A DNA stretch of 52,578 nucleotides from positions 1 to 52,578 of the forward strand of contig CAZYAN010000029.1 of assembly GCA_964645585.1 (NCBI GenBank), given 5' to 3'. A program made the translations under genes and the position numbers. Shown in pieces: positions 6,944 through 15,663 of this stretch. This DNA comes from DATGSL01 sp964645585. GTDB taxonomy: Bacteria; Verrucomicrobiota; Verrucomicrobiia; Opitutales; T3Sed10-336. Under the pieces are notes generated by a model. It saw only the letters and a list, made by a program, of their open reading frames with translations, was not told the origin of the DNA and searched no databases. Within the stretch, counting starts at the first letter, position 1; each line of letters starts with the position of its first letter.

Positions 6944-9900
6944 ATGGAAAAGGATGCTGCCCGCAACCCCGCGGTGGACACGGTGATCGACTATTCGGCG
7001 CGGGTGAATTTCTCGTTCCAGCAGAATGCGATCCCGATTCTTCGGCGGATCGAGATCCGGAATCTCGCGAAGGCGGACCTGCGAAATGTCACGTGCCGCT
7101 TCACGCCGAGCCCCGAATGGGGGAGTGATTTTGAGCAGCACATTTCCCTGATTCCGGCTGAAAGCGATTACATCCTCGCGGACGTGCCGGTGGAGCTGAG
7201 CTTCGCCTTCCTCGCCTCGCTGTCGGACCGCGTGCGCGGGGAGCTTCGGGTGGAGATTTCCGCGGACGGCGAAGAGGAGGGGACACGGCAGACGGTCTTT
7301 TCCAAGACCTTGCCGGTCGAGGTTTACGCGTATGATGAGTGGACCGGACTCCAATCGCTGCCGGAGATCCTCGCCGCGTTTGTCACCCCGAACGTCTCGG
7401 TTGTGGAGACGCTGCTCAGCCGCGTGTCGGATCATTTGGGAGAGGTAACCGGTTCGGGAGCGCTGGACGGGTATCAGACGAAGAGCAAGCGGCGGGTGTA
7501 TGACATGCTCGACTGCGCCTTCCGGGCGATTCGCGAGGCGGGCATCCGTTACAGCAATCCGCCGGCGAGCTTTGAGAACTCCGGTCAGCGGGTGCGGTTT
7601 TGTGAAAAGATCGCGGAGACGAAACTGGCGACCTGTCTCGACCTCTGTCTGCTGTTTGCCGCGGTGCTCGAACAGGCGGGGCTGCGGCCGCTGATTCTCC
7701 TGCACAAGGGGCACGCGTATGCCGGCTGCTGGCTGATCGAGGAGAGTTTTCCCGAGCCGACGCGCGACAGCCTTCAGGACATTCGAAAACGGGTCGAGCT
7801 CGATGAGATTCTTCTTTTTGAACCGACGCTGGTTTGCGAGGGGAACCGGGCTGACTTCGAGGCGTCGGTCGCCGCGGCCCGGCGGCATCTGAGTCTTGAC
7901 GATATTTTCGAATACGCGATCGACATCGGCCGGGCGCGCGCGGCGGGGATCCGTCCGCTTCCCTTGGAACGAGGCGAGGCGCGCATCGACCTGGCGGCCG
8001 CCGCCGCGAAGCGCGAGCCTGTTGCCGAGCGGCTGCCCGACCGGACGGAACAGCGAGTCTTCGCGGAGGATGCCGACATCCCGGACGAGCCGCTCACGCC
8101 GGAAGGGCGCGTCGAACATTGGAAGCAGCAATTGCTCGATCTCACCCTGCGGAACCGGCTGCTCAACTTTCGCGAGACGAAACGGACCGTTCCGCTGATC
8201 TGTCCCGATCCCGAGCATCTCGAGGATGAGCTGTCGCTGCAGACCGCGTTTGCGCTCAAACCGCAAAGCAAGCTGATGGCTGGCGCGGATCCCCGGAGTC
8301 TTGCGCTGCAGGAACGGCAGTTTGCCGATGATCCGCTGATGACCCACCTGGTCGAAGAGCTCCGGGCGAAACGTCTTCGCAGCTCGCTGACCGAAGCCGA
8401 ACACGCGCGCCGGCTATTGGAATTGTACCGCCGCGCGCGAATGGAAATGGAGGAAAGCGGCGCCAACACGCTCTACCTCGCGCTCGGTTTTCTGGAGTGG
8501 AAAGAGACAAGCGACAGTGACCGGACGCACCTGGCGCCGATTCTCCTGATCCCGGTGACGCTTGAACGGAAATCGGTTCAGCAAGGATTTTCCCTTCGGC
8601 GGTACGACGACGATCCGATCATTAACGTCACGCTCCTCGAGTTGTTGAAGCGTGATTTCGAGCTGGAGATCCCGGGCGTCAATCCGCCGCCGGAGGACGA
8701 AAAAGGCGTCGATGTCGCGCGGGTTTTTCGCCGGTTTCAGGAGGCGGTCAAGAACCTGCGGGGCTGGGAGGTTCACCGGGAAGTCTGGCTCGCGCAATTC
8801 TCATTCAACAAATTTCTCCTGTGGAAGGATCTGAACGACCGGGTCGACGCGCTGACGAAGCACCCGGTTGTCGATCATTTGGTCAATCGCGCGGGGCAGC
8901 CGTTTCCCGAAGCGATCGAAGGCATCCGGGAGGAGGAACTCGACGAGAAAGTCGGGTGCGGCGAAGTTTTCTGTCCGGTCAGCGCGGACTCATCGCAGCT
9001 CGCGGCGATCATCGCCGCGGCGCGCGGGAAAAATTTCGTGCTGCACGGACCTCCTGGAACGGGAAAATCGCAAACGATCACAAATCTCATCGCACACTGT
9101 CTCGCGCTGGGGAAGCGGGTTCTCTTCGTCGCGGAAAAGCGCGCGGCCCTCGAGGTGGTTCATCACCGGTTGAGCCAGATCGGTCTCGCGCCGTTTTGCC
9201 TGGAGCTGCATTCCAACAAAGCGGGAAAGGCGGACGTTCTGCGTCAGTTTGGCGAAGCGCTCGATTTCGGAGCGCGGCATACGCCGGAGGAGTGGGGCCA
9301 TCTCGCCGAAAAGCTGGAAGCGACACGGAGCGAACTCAATGCCTACGCGAAAGCGCTGCATCGCCGCTATCCGAATGGTTTGAGCGCGTATCATTGCTAT
9401 TCGTGGCTGATCGCGCGTCCGGCCGAAACGGCGGCATCCTCGCCGGAAATCGAGCTGCGCCTCGACGGGATTGAAGAGCATTCGCGGGCGTATTTTGAAG
9501 GACTCCAGAAACTCTGTGACGACCTGCGGATTCGCGGAAGCGAATCCCGTTTGAGCCGCGCGGCCAAGGATGCGCTGAAGCCGGTCGGCGCGACCGCTTG
9601 GACGCCGGCTTGGGAAGATGACGTCCTTGCCGGCGCGAAAACGCTGCGATCGAAGGCGGAAGCTTTTTGCGAGCTCCTCCGGAAGGTCGGCGAAATTTTC
9701 GGGGACGATTTCGAGAAGCTGACAAAGAACCGGCTGGAGGCGCTGGTCGATTTGTGCGCGCGGCTCGTGGATGCGCCGGAGCTGCCGAAAGAGTTCGTTG
9801 AGGACGGCGAGTGGGAAGAGTTTCGCAAACGAGCCGAGGAGTGGGTTGCGGCCGGCCGGCGGCGCGACGCGGCGAGGAAGGCGCTGGCGGGATTCCACCT

Positions 9901-12900
9901 GGAATCTGTTTTAACGCTCGATCTCGACGGCTTGAAAGAACGCCACGCCGCGCTGACAAAGAAGGAAGGCCTCCTGACCCGGATCCGGACCTGGTTCTTG
10001 CTGAAGCCGGTTCGGAAAGCGCGTGAGAAAGGCGCATCGAAATGGAAGATCGCGGGGGCCGATGAGTTCTTTCGCGACGCCGAGGAGCTGGTGGTGAACC
10101 ATCGGACGGTCGCGGAGGCGAACGAAAGCGCCGCGCGGCGGCTCGGCGACGCCTTCTGGGCGGACGGCGAGGCGGATTGGGACGAAGTCGAGAAACGGCT
10201 TGATTTCGGGAATCATCTCGATCGGCTGATCGCGGAAATTGCAGGAAACGATGACGAGCGGCAGCGCGGGCTGCGAAGCCGCGCGGGCCAACTTTTGGCC
10301 GAAAGTCGCGAAACCGCGGACGCCGGAGCGGCGCGACAGCTCTTTGCGCAATTGGCGGTCGATTGGGAAGAGATGGGCCATGCGGAAGACGTATGGAAAA
10401 AGCGGATCGACTTTCAGGATTCGGTGCCATTGATGCATGCTGGGCACGTCGAGTCGCTGCTGGAAATCGTCGACCGCCTGAAGAGGCACAAAAGCGATCT
10501 TCAGAACTGGTGCCGGTGGCAGCAGAGCTGCCGGGAGGCGAAAGCGGCCGGCCTGGAACCGCTGCTTGCCCTGGTGGAAAGCGAAGCGCTGCCGCTTTCG
10601 GGGCTTAGGGATGCGTTTGAGAAAGCGTATCGCGAGAACTTTATCTGGCGGCTGCGAAACCTTTCCGAGGTGCTGCGCAATTTCTGGGGCGATGAGCATC
10701 AGAGCCGCATCGAACGGTTCCGCGAGCTCGACGAGCAATTCACGCGCGCGACCGCGGCGATGGTGGTTGCCCGCCTGGCGAGTGAACTGCCAAGCGCCCG
10801 GGGTGACGACTGTCCGCCGCGCACGGAGCTGGGAACGCTTCAGCGCGAACGAGTCAAGCGGGCGCGCCACAAACCGGTGCGAAAGCTGTTGAGCGAGATT
10901 CCGAACATCGCGCCGAAGTTGAAGCCCTGTTTTCTGATGAGTCCGCTTTCGGTTGCCCAGTATCTCGATGCGGGACAGGACAATTTCGACATCGTTGTTT
11001 TCGATGAAGCGTCGCAGATACCGGTCTGGGATGCGATCGGCGCGATCGCGAGGGGGAAGCAGATGATTGTTGTCGGCGACCCCAAGCAATTGCCGCCGAC
11101 GAATTTCTTCGATCGGGGCGATGGCGACGGGAGCGCGATCGACGACGGAACCATTGTCGATCTCGAAAGCATTCTTGATGAGTGCCGGGGGTCGGGCGTG
11201 CCCGGCTATTATCTGCGCTGGCATTATCGCAGCCGGAGGGAAGGGCTGATCGCATTCAGCAACCGCCACTATTACGAGAACAAACTGTATACGTTTCCGG
11301 CCCCGCATTCGGAAGCCGGAGTCCGGCTGGTGCCGGTTCCCGACGGATTTTACGACAAAGGCAAAAGCCGGACGAACCGGGCTGAGGCGGAAGCGGTCGT
11401 GGCGGAAGTTTTGCGCCGCCTGAAGGATCCGGAAAAAGCGCGTGAATCGATCGGCATCGTGACCTTCAGCCAGGCGCAGCAGACGTTGATCATGGACAGG
11501 CTCGACGAGGCGCGGCGCGAGCATCCGGAGATTGAAGGGCATTTCGGTGAGGATGCCGAAGAGCCGGTGTTCGTGAAAAACCTTGAGAACGTGCAAGGGG
11601 ATGAACGCGACGTGATTTTGTTTTCGATCTGTTACGGGCCGGACGAGGCAGGACGCGTTTCGATGAACTTCGGTCCGCTGAACCGAGACGGAGGCGAACG
11701 CCGGCTCAATGTCGCCATCACGCGTGCCAAACGGGAGGTCGTGGTTTTCTCCACGCTGCGAAGTGAGCAAATTGATCTCTCGCGAACGCGCGCGCGAGGC
11801 GCCGAGCAGTTGAAAGCTTATCTTGAATACGCGGAGCGCGGGCCCCGTGCTCTCGCCGCGGCGATCGACTCAGCGGAGCAGGACGAGTTTGATTCGATGT
11901 TCGAATCCGAGGTGGCCGAGTTCTTACGAAAAGAAGGATTTACGGTGCATACGCGGATTGGCTGCTCCGGTTACCGGATCGACCTCGGCATCGTTTCGCC
12001 GGACAAGCCGGGACGATATATTTTGGGAATCGAATGCGACGGCGCCCGTTATCACCGAACAGCCACGGCGCGGGATCGGGACCGATTGCGTCAGTCGGTT
12101 CTCGAAGGCCTTGGCTGGCGGATTCACCGGATCTGGTCGACGGACTGGTGGCGAAACCGCGAGCAGGCGGAGAAGAGTTTGATCGAGACGGTCAATCGCG
12201 CGCTTGAAGAATCGAAATTGACCGATGAATCCGGCAATGGAAATTCCGGCGCGGCAACATCCGGTCCCGTGTATCCGTCGCATGAGGACAGTTCGGCATC
12301 CGAAGTGCGCGATAGTCCTCCGATCGCGTCGAGGGATGAAGGAAGCGGACCGGCACCGTATGCGGGGAACGCGGCCATCGCGGAATCGCCGGCCCGAGTG
12401 ATGGATTACCCGAAAGTGGACCTTCGTCCGCAGACGCCGCAGGAGCAGTTCTATGAGCCGGAAGCTGGGTTCGCCATCAAACGGCAGCTCGAGAGAATCA
12501 TTACGGCGGAAGGACCGATCATCGAAGGCTTGTTGCTGAAACGGGCGGCCGATGAATGGGATTTCAGCCGGATCGGCCCAAGAATTCGGGAAATATTTGC
12601 GAAGCACCTGCCCGAAGCGCTGGCGAAGACACGGCAGCAGGGGCAGGCGGTCTATTGGCCGCGAGAACTTTCGCCGGACGATTACCAAATCTGCCGCGTG
12701 CCGACCGAACAGGAGGAAAGCCGACGCAAGATCGATGAAATCCCGCTCGAAGAGATTCAGAACGCGGCGCTCGGTATTCTCGAAAGGTACATCAGTTACC
12801 CGAAAGAAGATCTCCTGCGGGAGGTCGCCAAGAAGTTTGGCATCGGCCGCCTGACAGGGAATACGGCGGACCATCTGGAGCAGGCGCTTCAGCGATTATT

Positions 12901-12949
12901 TGACCGCGGGGCGATCGCTGAAGAGAACGGCACGGTCAGTCTGGTTTGA
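6944..12949 (+). CDS. DUF4011/SF1 helicase/Vsr-like nuclease/DUF3320 defence-type protein
   Basis: A 2001-aa protein. The N-terminal half holds a transglutaminase-like region and DUF4011. The SF1 (Upf1-like) helicase is split by a long insertion: Walker A GPPGTGKS at 702-709, DEAS (motif II) at 1354-1357, GDPKQLPPT at 1378-1386, and NVAITRAKRE (motif VI) from 1589. Next comes a nuclease fold of the DUF559/Vsr type at about 1650-1750, with E in FESEVAEFL, D in YRIDLGI and the core ILGIECDG, and finally a DUF3320 segment from about 1850. As I recall, this DUF4011-helicase-Vsr architecture is that of Hhe, a single-gene anti-phage system from defence-island screens. ATG 6944 is preferred over an upstream in-frame TTG at 6923 because MEKDAARNP starts the conserved sequence. 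The neighbouring CRISPR and toxin-type genes support a defence role. Confidence 0.88.
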   Translation: MEKDAARNPAVDTVIDYSARVNFSFQQNAIPILRRIEIRNLAKADLRNVTCRFTPSPEWGSDFEQHISLIPAESDYILADVPVELSFAFLASLSDRVRGELRVEISADGEEEGTRQTVFSKTLPVEVYAYDEWTGLQSLPEILAAFVTPNVSVVETLLSRVSDHLGEVTGSGALDGYQTKSKRRVYDMLDCAFRAIREAGIRYSNPPASFENSGQRVRFCEKIAETKLATCLDLCLLFAAVLEQAGLRPLILLHKGHAYAGCWLIEESFPEPTRDSLQDIRKRVELDEILLFEPTLVCEGNRADFEASVAAARRHLSLDDIFEYAIDIGRARAAGIRPLPLERGEARIDLAAAAAKREPVAERLPDRTEQRVFAEDADIPDEPLTPEGRVEHWKQQLLDLTLRNRLLNFRETKRTVPLICPDPEHLEDELSLQTAFALKPQSKLMAGADPRSLALQERQFADDPLMTHLVEELRAKRLRSSLTEAEHARRLLELYRRARMEMEESGANTLYLALGFLEWKETSDSDRTHLAPILLIPVTLERKSVQQGFSLRRYDDDPIINVTLLELLKRDFELEIPGVNPPPEDEKGVDVARVFRRFQEAVKNLRGWEVHREVWLAQFSFNKFLLWKDLNDRVDALTKHPVVDHLVNRAGQPFPEAIEGIREEELDEKVGCGEVFCPVSADSSQLAAIIAAARGKNFVLHGPPGTGKSQTITNLIAHCLALGKRVLFVAEKRAALEVVHHRLSQIGLAPFCLELHSNKAGKADVLRQFGEALDFGARHTPEEWGHLAEKLEATRSELNAYAKALHRRYPNGLSAYHCYSWLIARPAETAASSPEIELRLDGIEEHSRAYFEGLQKLCDDLRIRGSESRLSRAAKDALKPVGATAWTPAWEDDVLAGAKTLRSKAEAFCELLRKVGEIFGDDFEKLTKNRLEALVDLCARLVDAPELPKEFVEDGEWEEFRKRAEEWVAAGRRRDAARKALAGFHLESVLTLDLDGLKERHAALTKKEGLLTRIRTWFLLKPVRKAREKGASKWKIAGADEFFRDAEELVVNHRTVAEANESAARRLGDAFWADGEADWDEVEKRLDFGNHLDRLIAEIAGNDDERQRGLRSRAGQLLAESRETADAGAARQLFAQLAVDWEEMGHAEDVWKKRIDFQDSVPLMHAGHVESLLEIVDRLKRHKSDLQNWCRWQQSCREAKAAGLEPLLALVESEALPLSGLRDAFEKAYRENFIWRLRNLSEVLRNFWGDEHQSRIERFRELDEQFTRATAAMVVARLASELPSARGDDCPPRTELGTLQRERVKRARHKPVRKLLSEIPNIAPKLKPCFLMSPLSVAQYLDAGQDNFDIVVFDEASQIPVWDAIGAIARGKQMIVVGDPKQLPPTNFFDRGDGDGSAIDDGTIVDLESILDECRGSGVPGYYLRWHYRSRREGLIAFSNRHYYENKLYTFPAPHSEAGVRLVPVPDGFYDKGKSRTNRAEAEAVVAEVLRRLKDPEKARESIGIVTFSQAQQTLIMDRLDEARREHPEIEGHFGEDAEEPVFVKNLENVQGDERDVILFSICYGPDEAGRVSMNFGPLNRDGGERRLNVAITRAKREVVVFSTLRSEQIDLSRTRARGAEQLKAYLEYAERGPRALAAAIDSAEQDEFDSMFESEVAEFLRKEGFTVHTRIGCSGYRIDLGIVSPDKPGRYILGIECDGARYHRTATARDRDRLRQSVLEGLGWRIHRIWSTDWWRNREQAEKSLIETVNRALEESKLTDESGNGNSGAATSGPVYPSHEDSSASEVRDSPPIASRDEGSGPAPYAGNAAIAESPARVMDYPKVDLRPQTPQEQFYEPEAGFAIKRQLERIITAEGPIIEGLLLKRAADEWDFSRIGPRIREIFAKHLPEALAKTRQQGQAVYWPRELSPDDYQICRVPTEQEESRRKIDEIPLEEIQNAALGILERYISYPKEDLLREVAKKFGIGRLTGNTADHLEQALQRLFDRGAIAEENGTVSLV

Positions 12950-12996
12950 CAGCGGACGCGGCATCTTGCCGCTTTGCCAGGCGAATCAGCGGCTGG

Positions 12997-15465
12997 CTAG
13001 TTGCCCGACCGGGAAGCGTTCAGGTGGAGGTCGAGCCAGGCGATGGTTTCGGCGAGGACGTGGAGGACGGATTCGCGGGCGGCGTAGCCGTGACTTTCGT
13101 GCGGGAGCATCACGAGGCGCGCAACCGTGCCATGCCCTTTGAGCGCTTGGTAGAGGCGCTCGCTTTGGATCGGAAAGGTGCCGGAGTTGTTGTCCTCGAT
13201 GCCGTGGATCAGCAGGAGCGGTTCGGTGATCTGGTGGGCGTAATTGAACGGGCTCATCCGGAGGTAAATCTCCTGGGCTTGCCAGTAGGAGCGGCGTTCG
13301 GCCTGGAAGCCGAAAGGCGTGAGGGTGCGGTTGTAGGCGCCCGAACGAGCGATTCCGGCGCGGAACAGGTCGGAATGCGCGAGCAGATTCGCCGCCATGA
13401 ACGCGCCATAGGAATGTCCGCCGACCGCGACCCGCTCGCGATCGACGACGCCCATTTCAACCACTTTATCGACCGCGGCCTGGGCGCTGGCGACCAATTG
13501 CTCAATGTAGGTATCGTTCGGTTCCTCGTCGCCGACGCCGATGATTGGCATCGTCGCTCCCTCGATGACCGCGTATCCCTGGGTCAGCAGGAAGAGCGGG
13601 GACGATCCGGCCGGACGGCTGAAGCGGTTGGGGGAGCCGGTCAACTGGCTGGCGGCGTCGGCGTCGCGAAACTCGCGCGGATAGGCCCAAAGGACGGCGG
13701 GCAGCGGGCCGTCGCGCTCCCGGTCGTAGCCGGGCGGAGTGAAAAGGCGGGCGCTCAATTGAATGCCGTCGGCGCGCGGATAGGTGATAATCTCCTGCTG
13801 AATTTCCGCAAGCTGCGGGGCCGGGTCCGGGAAATCGGTGAGCGGCCGCACGTCACCGCCGGCCAAGTCGCGGACAAAGTAATTCGGCGGTTCGGTTGCT
13901 GATTCGCGCCGTGTGAGAAGCACGGGGCCCTCCGTATCGAGAACGGCGACCGTGTATTCATAATGTTCGGAGTCGGATTGCCAAAGCCGGTCGACCTCGC
14001 GCGTGTCGAGGTGCAGGCGGTCGAGGAACGGGAAATCGCCTTTGGGTGAACCGCCGGCGCCGGACAGAAAGATGGAACCGCCGCTGGCCGAAAACAGAAG
14101 GGTTCGCGTGCCCGTTTCAGTGGGACGGGTAATCGGCGTGCCGGGATCGTCGTAGCGATCCTCGCTTGAACGGTCCCAGAGGAGGATCGGTTCTTCGCGG
14201 GGATTGGCGGGGTTGACGCGGTAGGTTTTGGTCCGGCTGTTCGTGCGCCAGATGGTTTCGACCAAGGCGAGATCGTCCCGGCCCCAGCGGATGTTGGCGT
14301 AGCGCTGGTCGAGATCGATCAGGATGGCCGGGTCACCGGTGAACGGCGCTTCGAGCATCCAGACCCGGTCGCGGACGGCGGCTTCCGCGCGGGCGTCACC
14401 GCCGTCCATCGCTTCCGCCCAAACGAGGGTCGCGGGAGCATCGTCGCGCCAATGCACGTAGCGCGGGCCCGGGTTGACCATATCCCGTCCGATCCTCGGA
14501 AAAACCACCGTCTGCCGGTCTTCCACCTGGTGGACACGGTTCCCGTCGCGATCGGCGACATAGGTTTCGCCCGCGAAGGTGTAGGCGGGGGCCAGGTAGC
14601 TGTAGGGACGCTTGGTGCGATCGATCAAGATGTATTCGCCGTTCGGCGACACGCTGTAGTAGCTGATCAACCCGGGTTCGCCGAGCGCGGCCGCGCTGCC
14701 GTCTTCGACATTCACGCGGATCAGCTGACTGGTGAAATAGTAGTCGAAGAGATCCTCATCGTGGGGATTGGAAAGGAGGTTTTGGTAAGTCCGCACGGGG
14801 GCGGCCGGTCCGAAATTTTCCTGGATTACCGGTCCGGCGGGAACATTCGGACGTGTCGGAGGATCGCCGCGATCGCGCGGAATCCGGCGGGTAAGAAGCG
14901 ACTGACTGTCCGGGGACCAGGTGAAGACGGTTCCTCGCAGGCCGTTGACGTCGGGAGCGGTCAGGCGGCGAATCCGGCCGGATCCGGCTTCGACGACCCA
15001 GAGTTCGATGCCGGTCTCGACGGTGTTGGTGAAGGCCAGTTTGGTGCCGTCGGGCGACCATTGCGGGTCGTCGATGCGGGCGACCCCGGGAAGGGCGACC
15101 TCGCGGCGCTCGCCGGTGTCGATCCGGAGAAAGGAAATGCCGCGATAGTAGGAGACGCGGCTCGGGCCATTGGTCGCGGGGTTGATTCTGTAGCCGGCGA
15201 GCGGGAGTTCCGGCTGGGCGAGTTCTTCGATTGGAGGCAGGTTGGAACGTTCGAGAAGCGCGATCCATTCGCGGTCGGGGCTGACAAACACCGCGGGCGG
15301 CGGAGGCGCGTCGAGGATCTCCGGAATCGGCGACGGCGGCAGCCAGTACGAGCCGTTCACGTCCTTCGCAACGGCGGCCGTCGGTCCGTTGAGGAAAGGA
15401 AAACTTGCAAAGGCGGCAAAAACGATAAGCGAGGGGAACCGCGTCCGGAAACGGGAAGGTTTCAT
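12997..15465 (-). CDS. Exported S9 family serine peptidase (glutamyl endopeptidase-like)
   Basis: About 822 aa from the ATG at 15465. That start is chosen because it gives a clean signal peptide (MKPSRFRTRFPSLIVFAAFA); upstream in-frame codons carry no such signal. The N-terminal part is a beta-propeller with WSPDGTKLAFT and related blades. The C-terminal alpha/beta hydrolase has S685 in GGHSYGAF, D758 in HGIEDNNSG and H792 in PHESHGY, a complete triad. The opening segment (PPIEELAQPELPLAG, RINPATNGPSR) resembles the S9D group that includes plant chloroplast glutamyl endopeptidase. Probably periplasmic or secreted and degrading peptides. It is convergent with the helicase gene and appears monocistronic. 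Confidence 0.9.
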   Translation of the reverse strand: MKPSRFRTRFPSLIVFAAFASFPFLNGPTAAVAKDVNGSYWLPPSPIPEILDAPPPPAVFVSPDREWIALLERSNLPPIEELAQPELPLAGYRINPATNGPSRVSYYRGISFLRIDTGERREVALPGVARIDDPQWSPDGTKLAFTNTVETGIELWVVEAGSGRIRRLTAPDVNGLRGTVFTWSPDSQSLLTRRIPRDRGDPPTRPNVPAGPVIQENFGPAAPVRTYQNLLSNPHDEDLFDYYFTSQLIRVNVEDGSAAALGEPGLISYYSVSPNGEYILIDRTKRPYSYLAPAYTFAGETYVADRDGNRVHQVEDRQTVVFPRIGRDMVNPGPRYVHWRDDAPATLVWAEAMDGGDARAEAAVRDRVWMLEAPFTGDPAILIDLDQRYANIRWGRDDLALVETIWRTNSRTKTYRVNPANPREEPILLWDRSSEDRYDDPGTPITRPTETGTRTLLFSASGGSIFLSGAGGSPKGDFPFLDRLHLDTREVDRLWQSDSEHYEYTVAVLDTEGPVLLTRRESATEPPNYFVRDLAGGDVRPLTDFPDPAPQLAEIQQEIITYPRADGIQLSARLFTPPGYDRERDGPLPAVLWAYPREFRDADAASQLTGSPNRFSRPAGSSPLFLLTQGYAVIEGATMPIIGVGDEEPNDTYIEQLVASAQAAVDKVVEMGVVDRERVAVGGHSYGAFMAANLLAHSDLFRAGIARSGAYNRTLTPFGFQAERRSYWQAQEIYLRMSPFNYAHQITEPLLLIHGIEDNNSGTFPIQSERLYQALKGHGTVARLVMLPHESHGYAARESVLHVLAETIAWLDLHLNASRSGN

Positions 15466-15599
15466 CAGTACAAGAAAATCGAAAAGGAGGAAAGGCGGCT
15501 GATCGCGCCGCTCGCGTGCGAATGATTGCCAATCTGGCAGATCACCTTGGGCCGTCAAGAAACGTGACCCGGAGGTTCAGGTCTTTGGGTGGGAAAGGG

Positions 15600-15643
15600 G
15601 AATCGCCTTCCAGGCGTTTTTGAAAGCGTCCGGAAGGCGATTC
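15600..15643 (-). terminator. Hairpin after the RNase E/G gene
   Basis: A perfect 12-bp inverted repeat, GAATCGCCTTCC (15600-15611) and GGAAGGCGATTC (15632-15643), lies 20 bases past the stop of the RNase gene on the minus strand. The loop is 20 bases. There is no clear U-run, so it may be a weak terminator or a 3'-end stabilising hairpin. Confidence 0.55.
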
Positions 15644-15663
15644 TTAAAGTGCCGCTGGAGGCG

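Noticed and set aside
6887..13902. Long antisense open frames over the helicase and S9 peptidase genes (for example 6887-8404 minus, 12946-13902 plus)
   Set aside because: They lie opposite clear genes in GC-rich sequence, where the antisense frame stays open by codon bias. Their translations are rich in Arg and Gly and show no family motifs.
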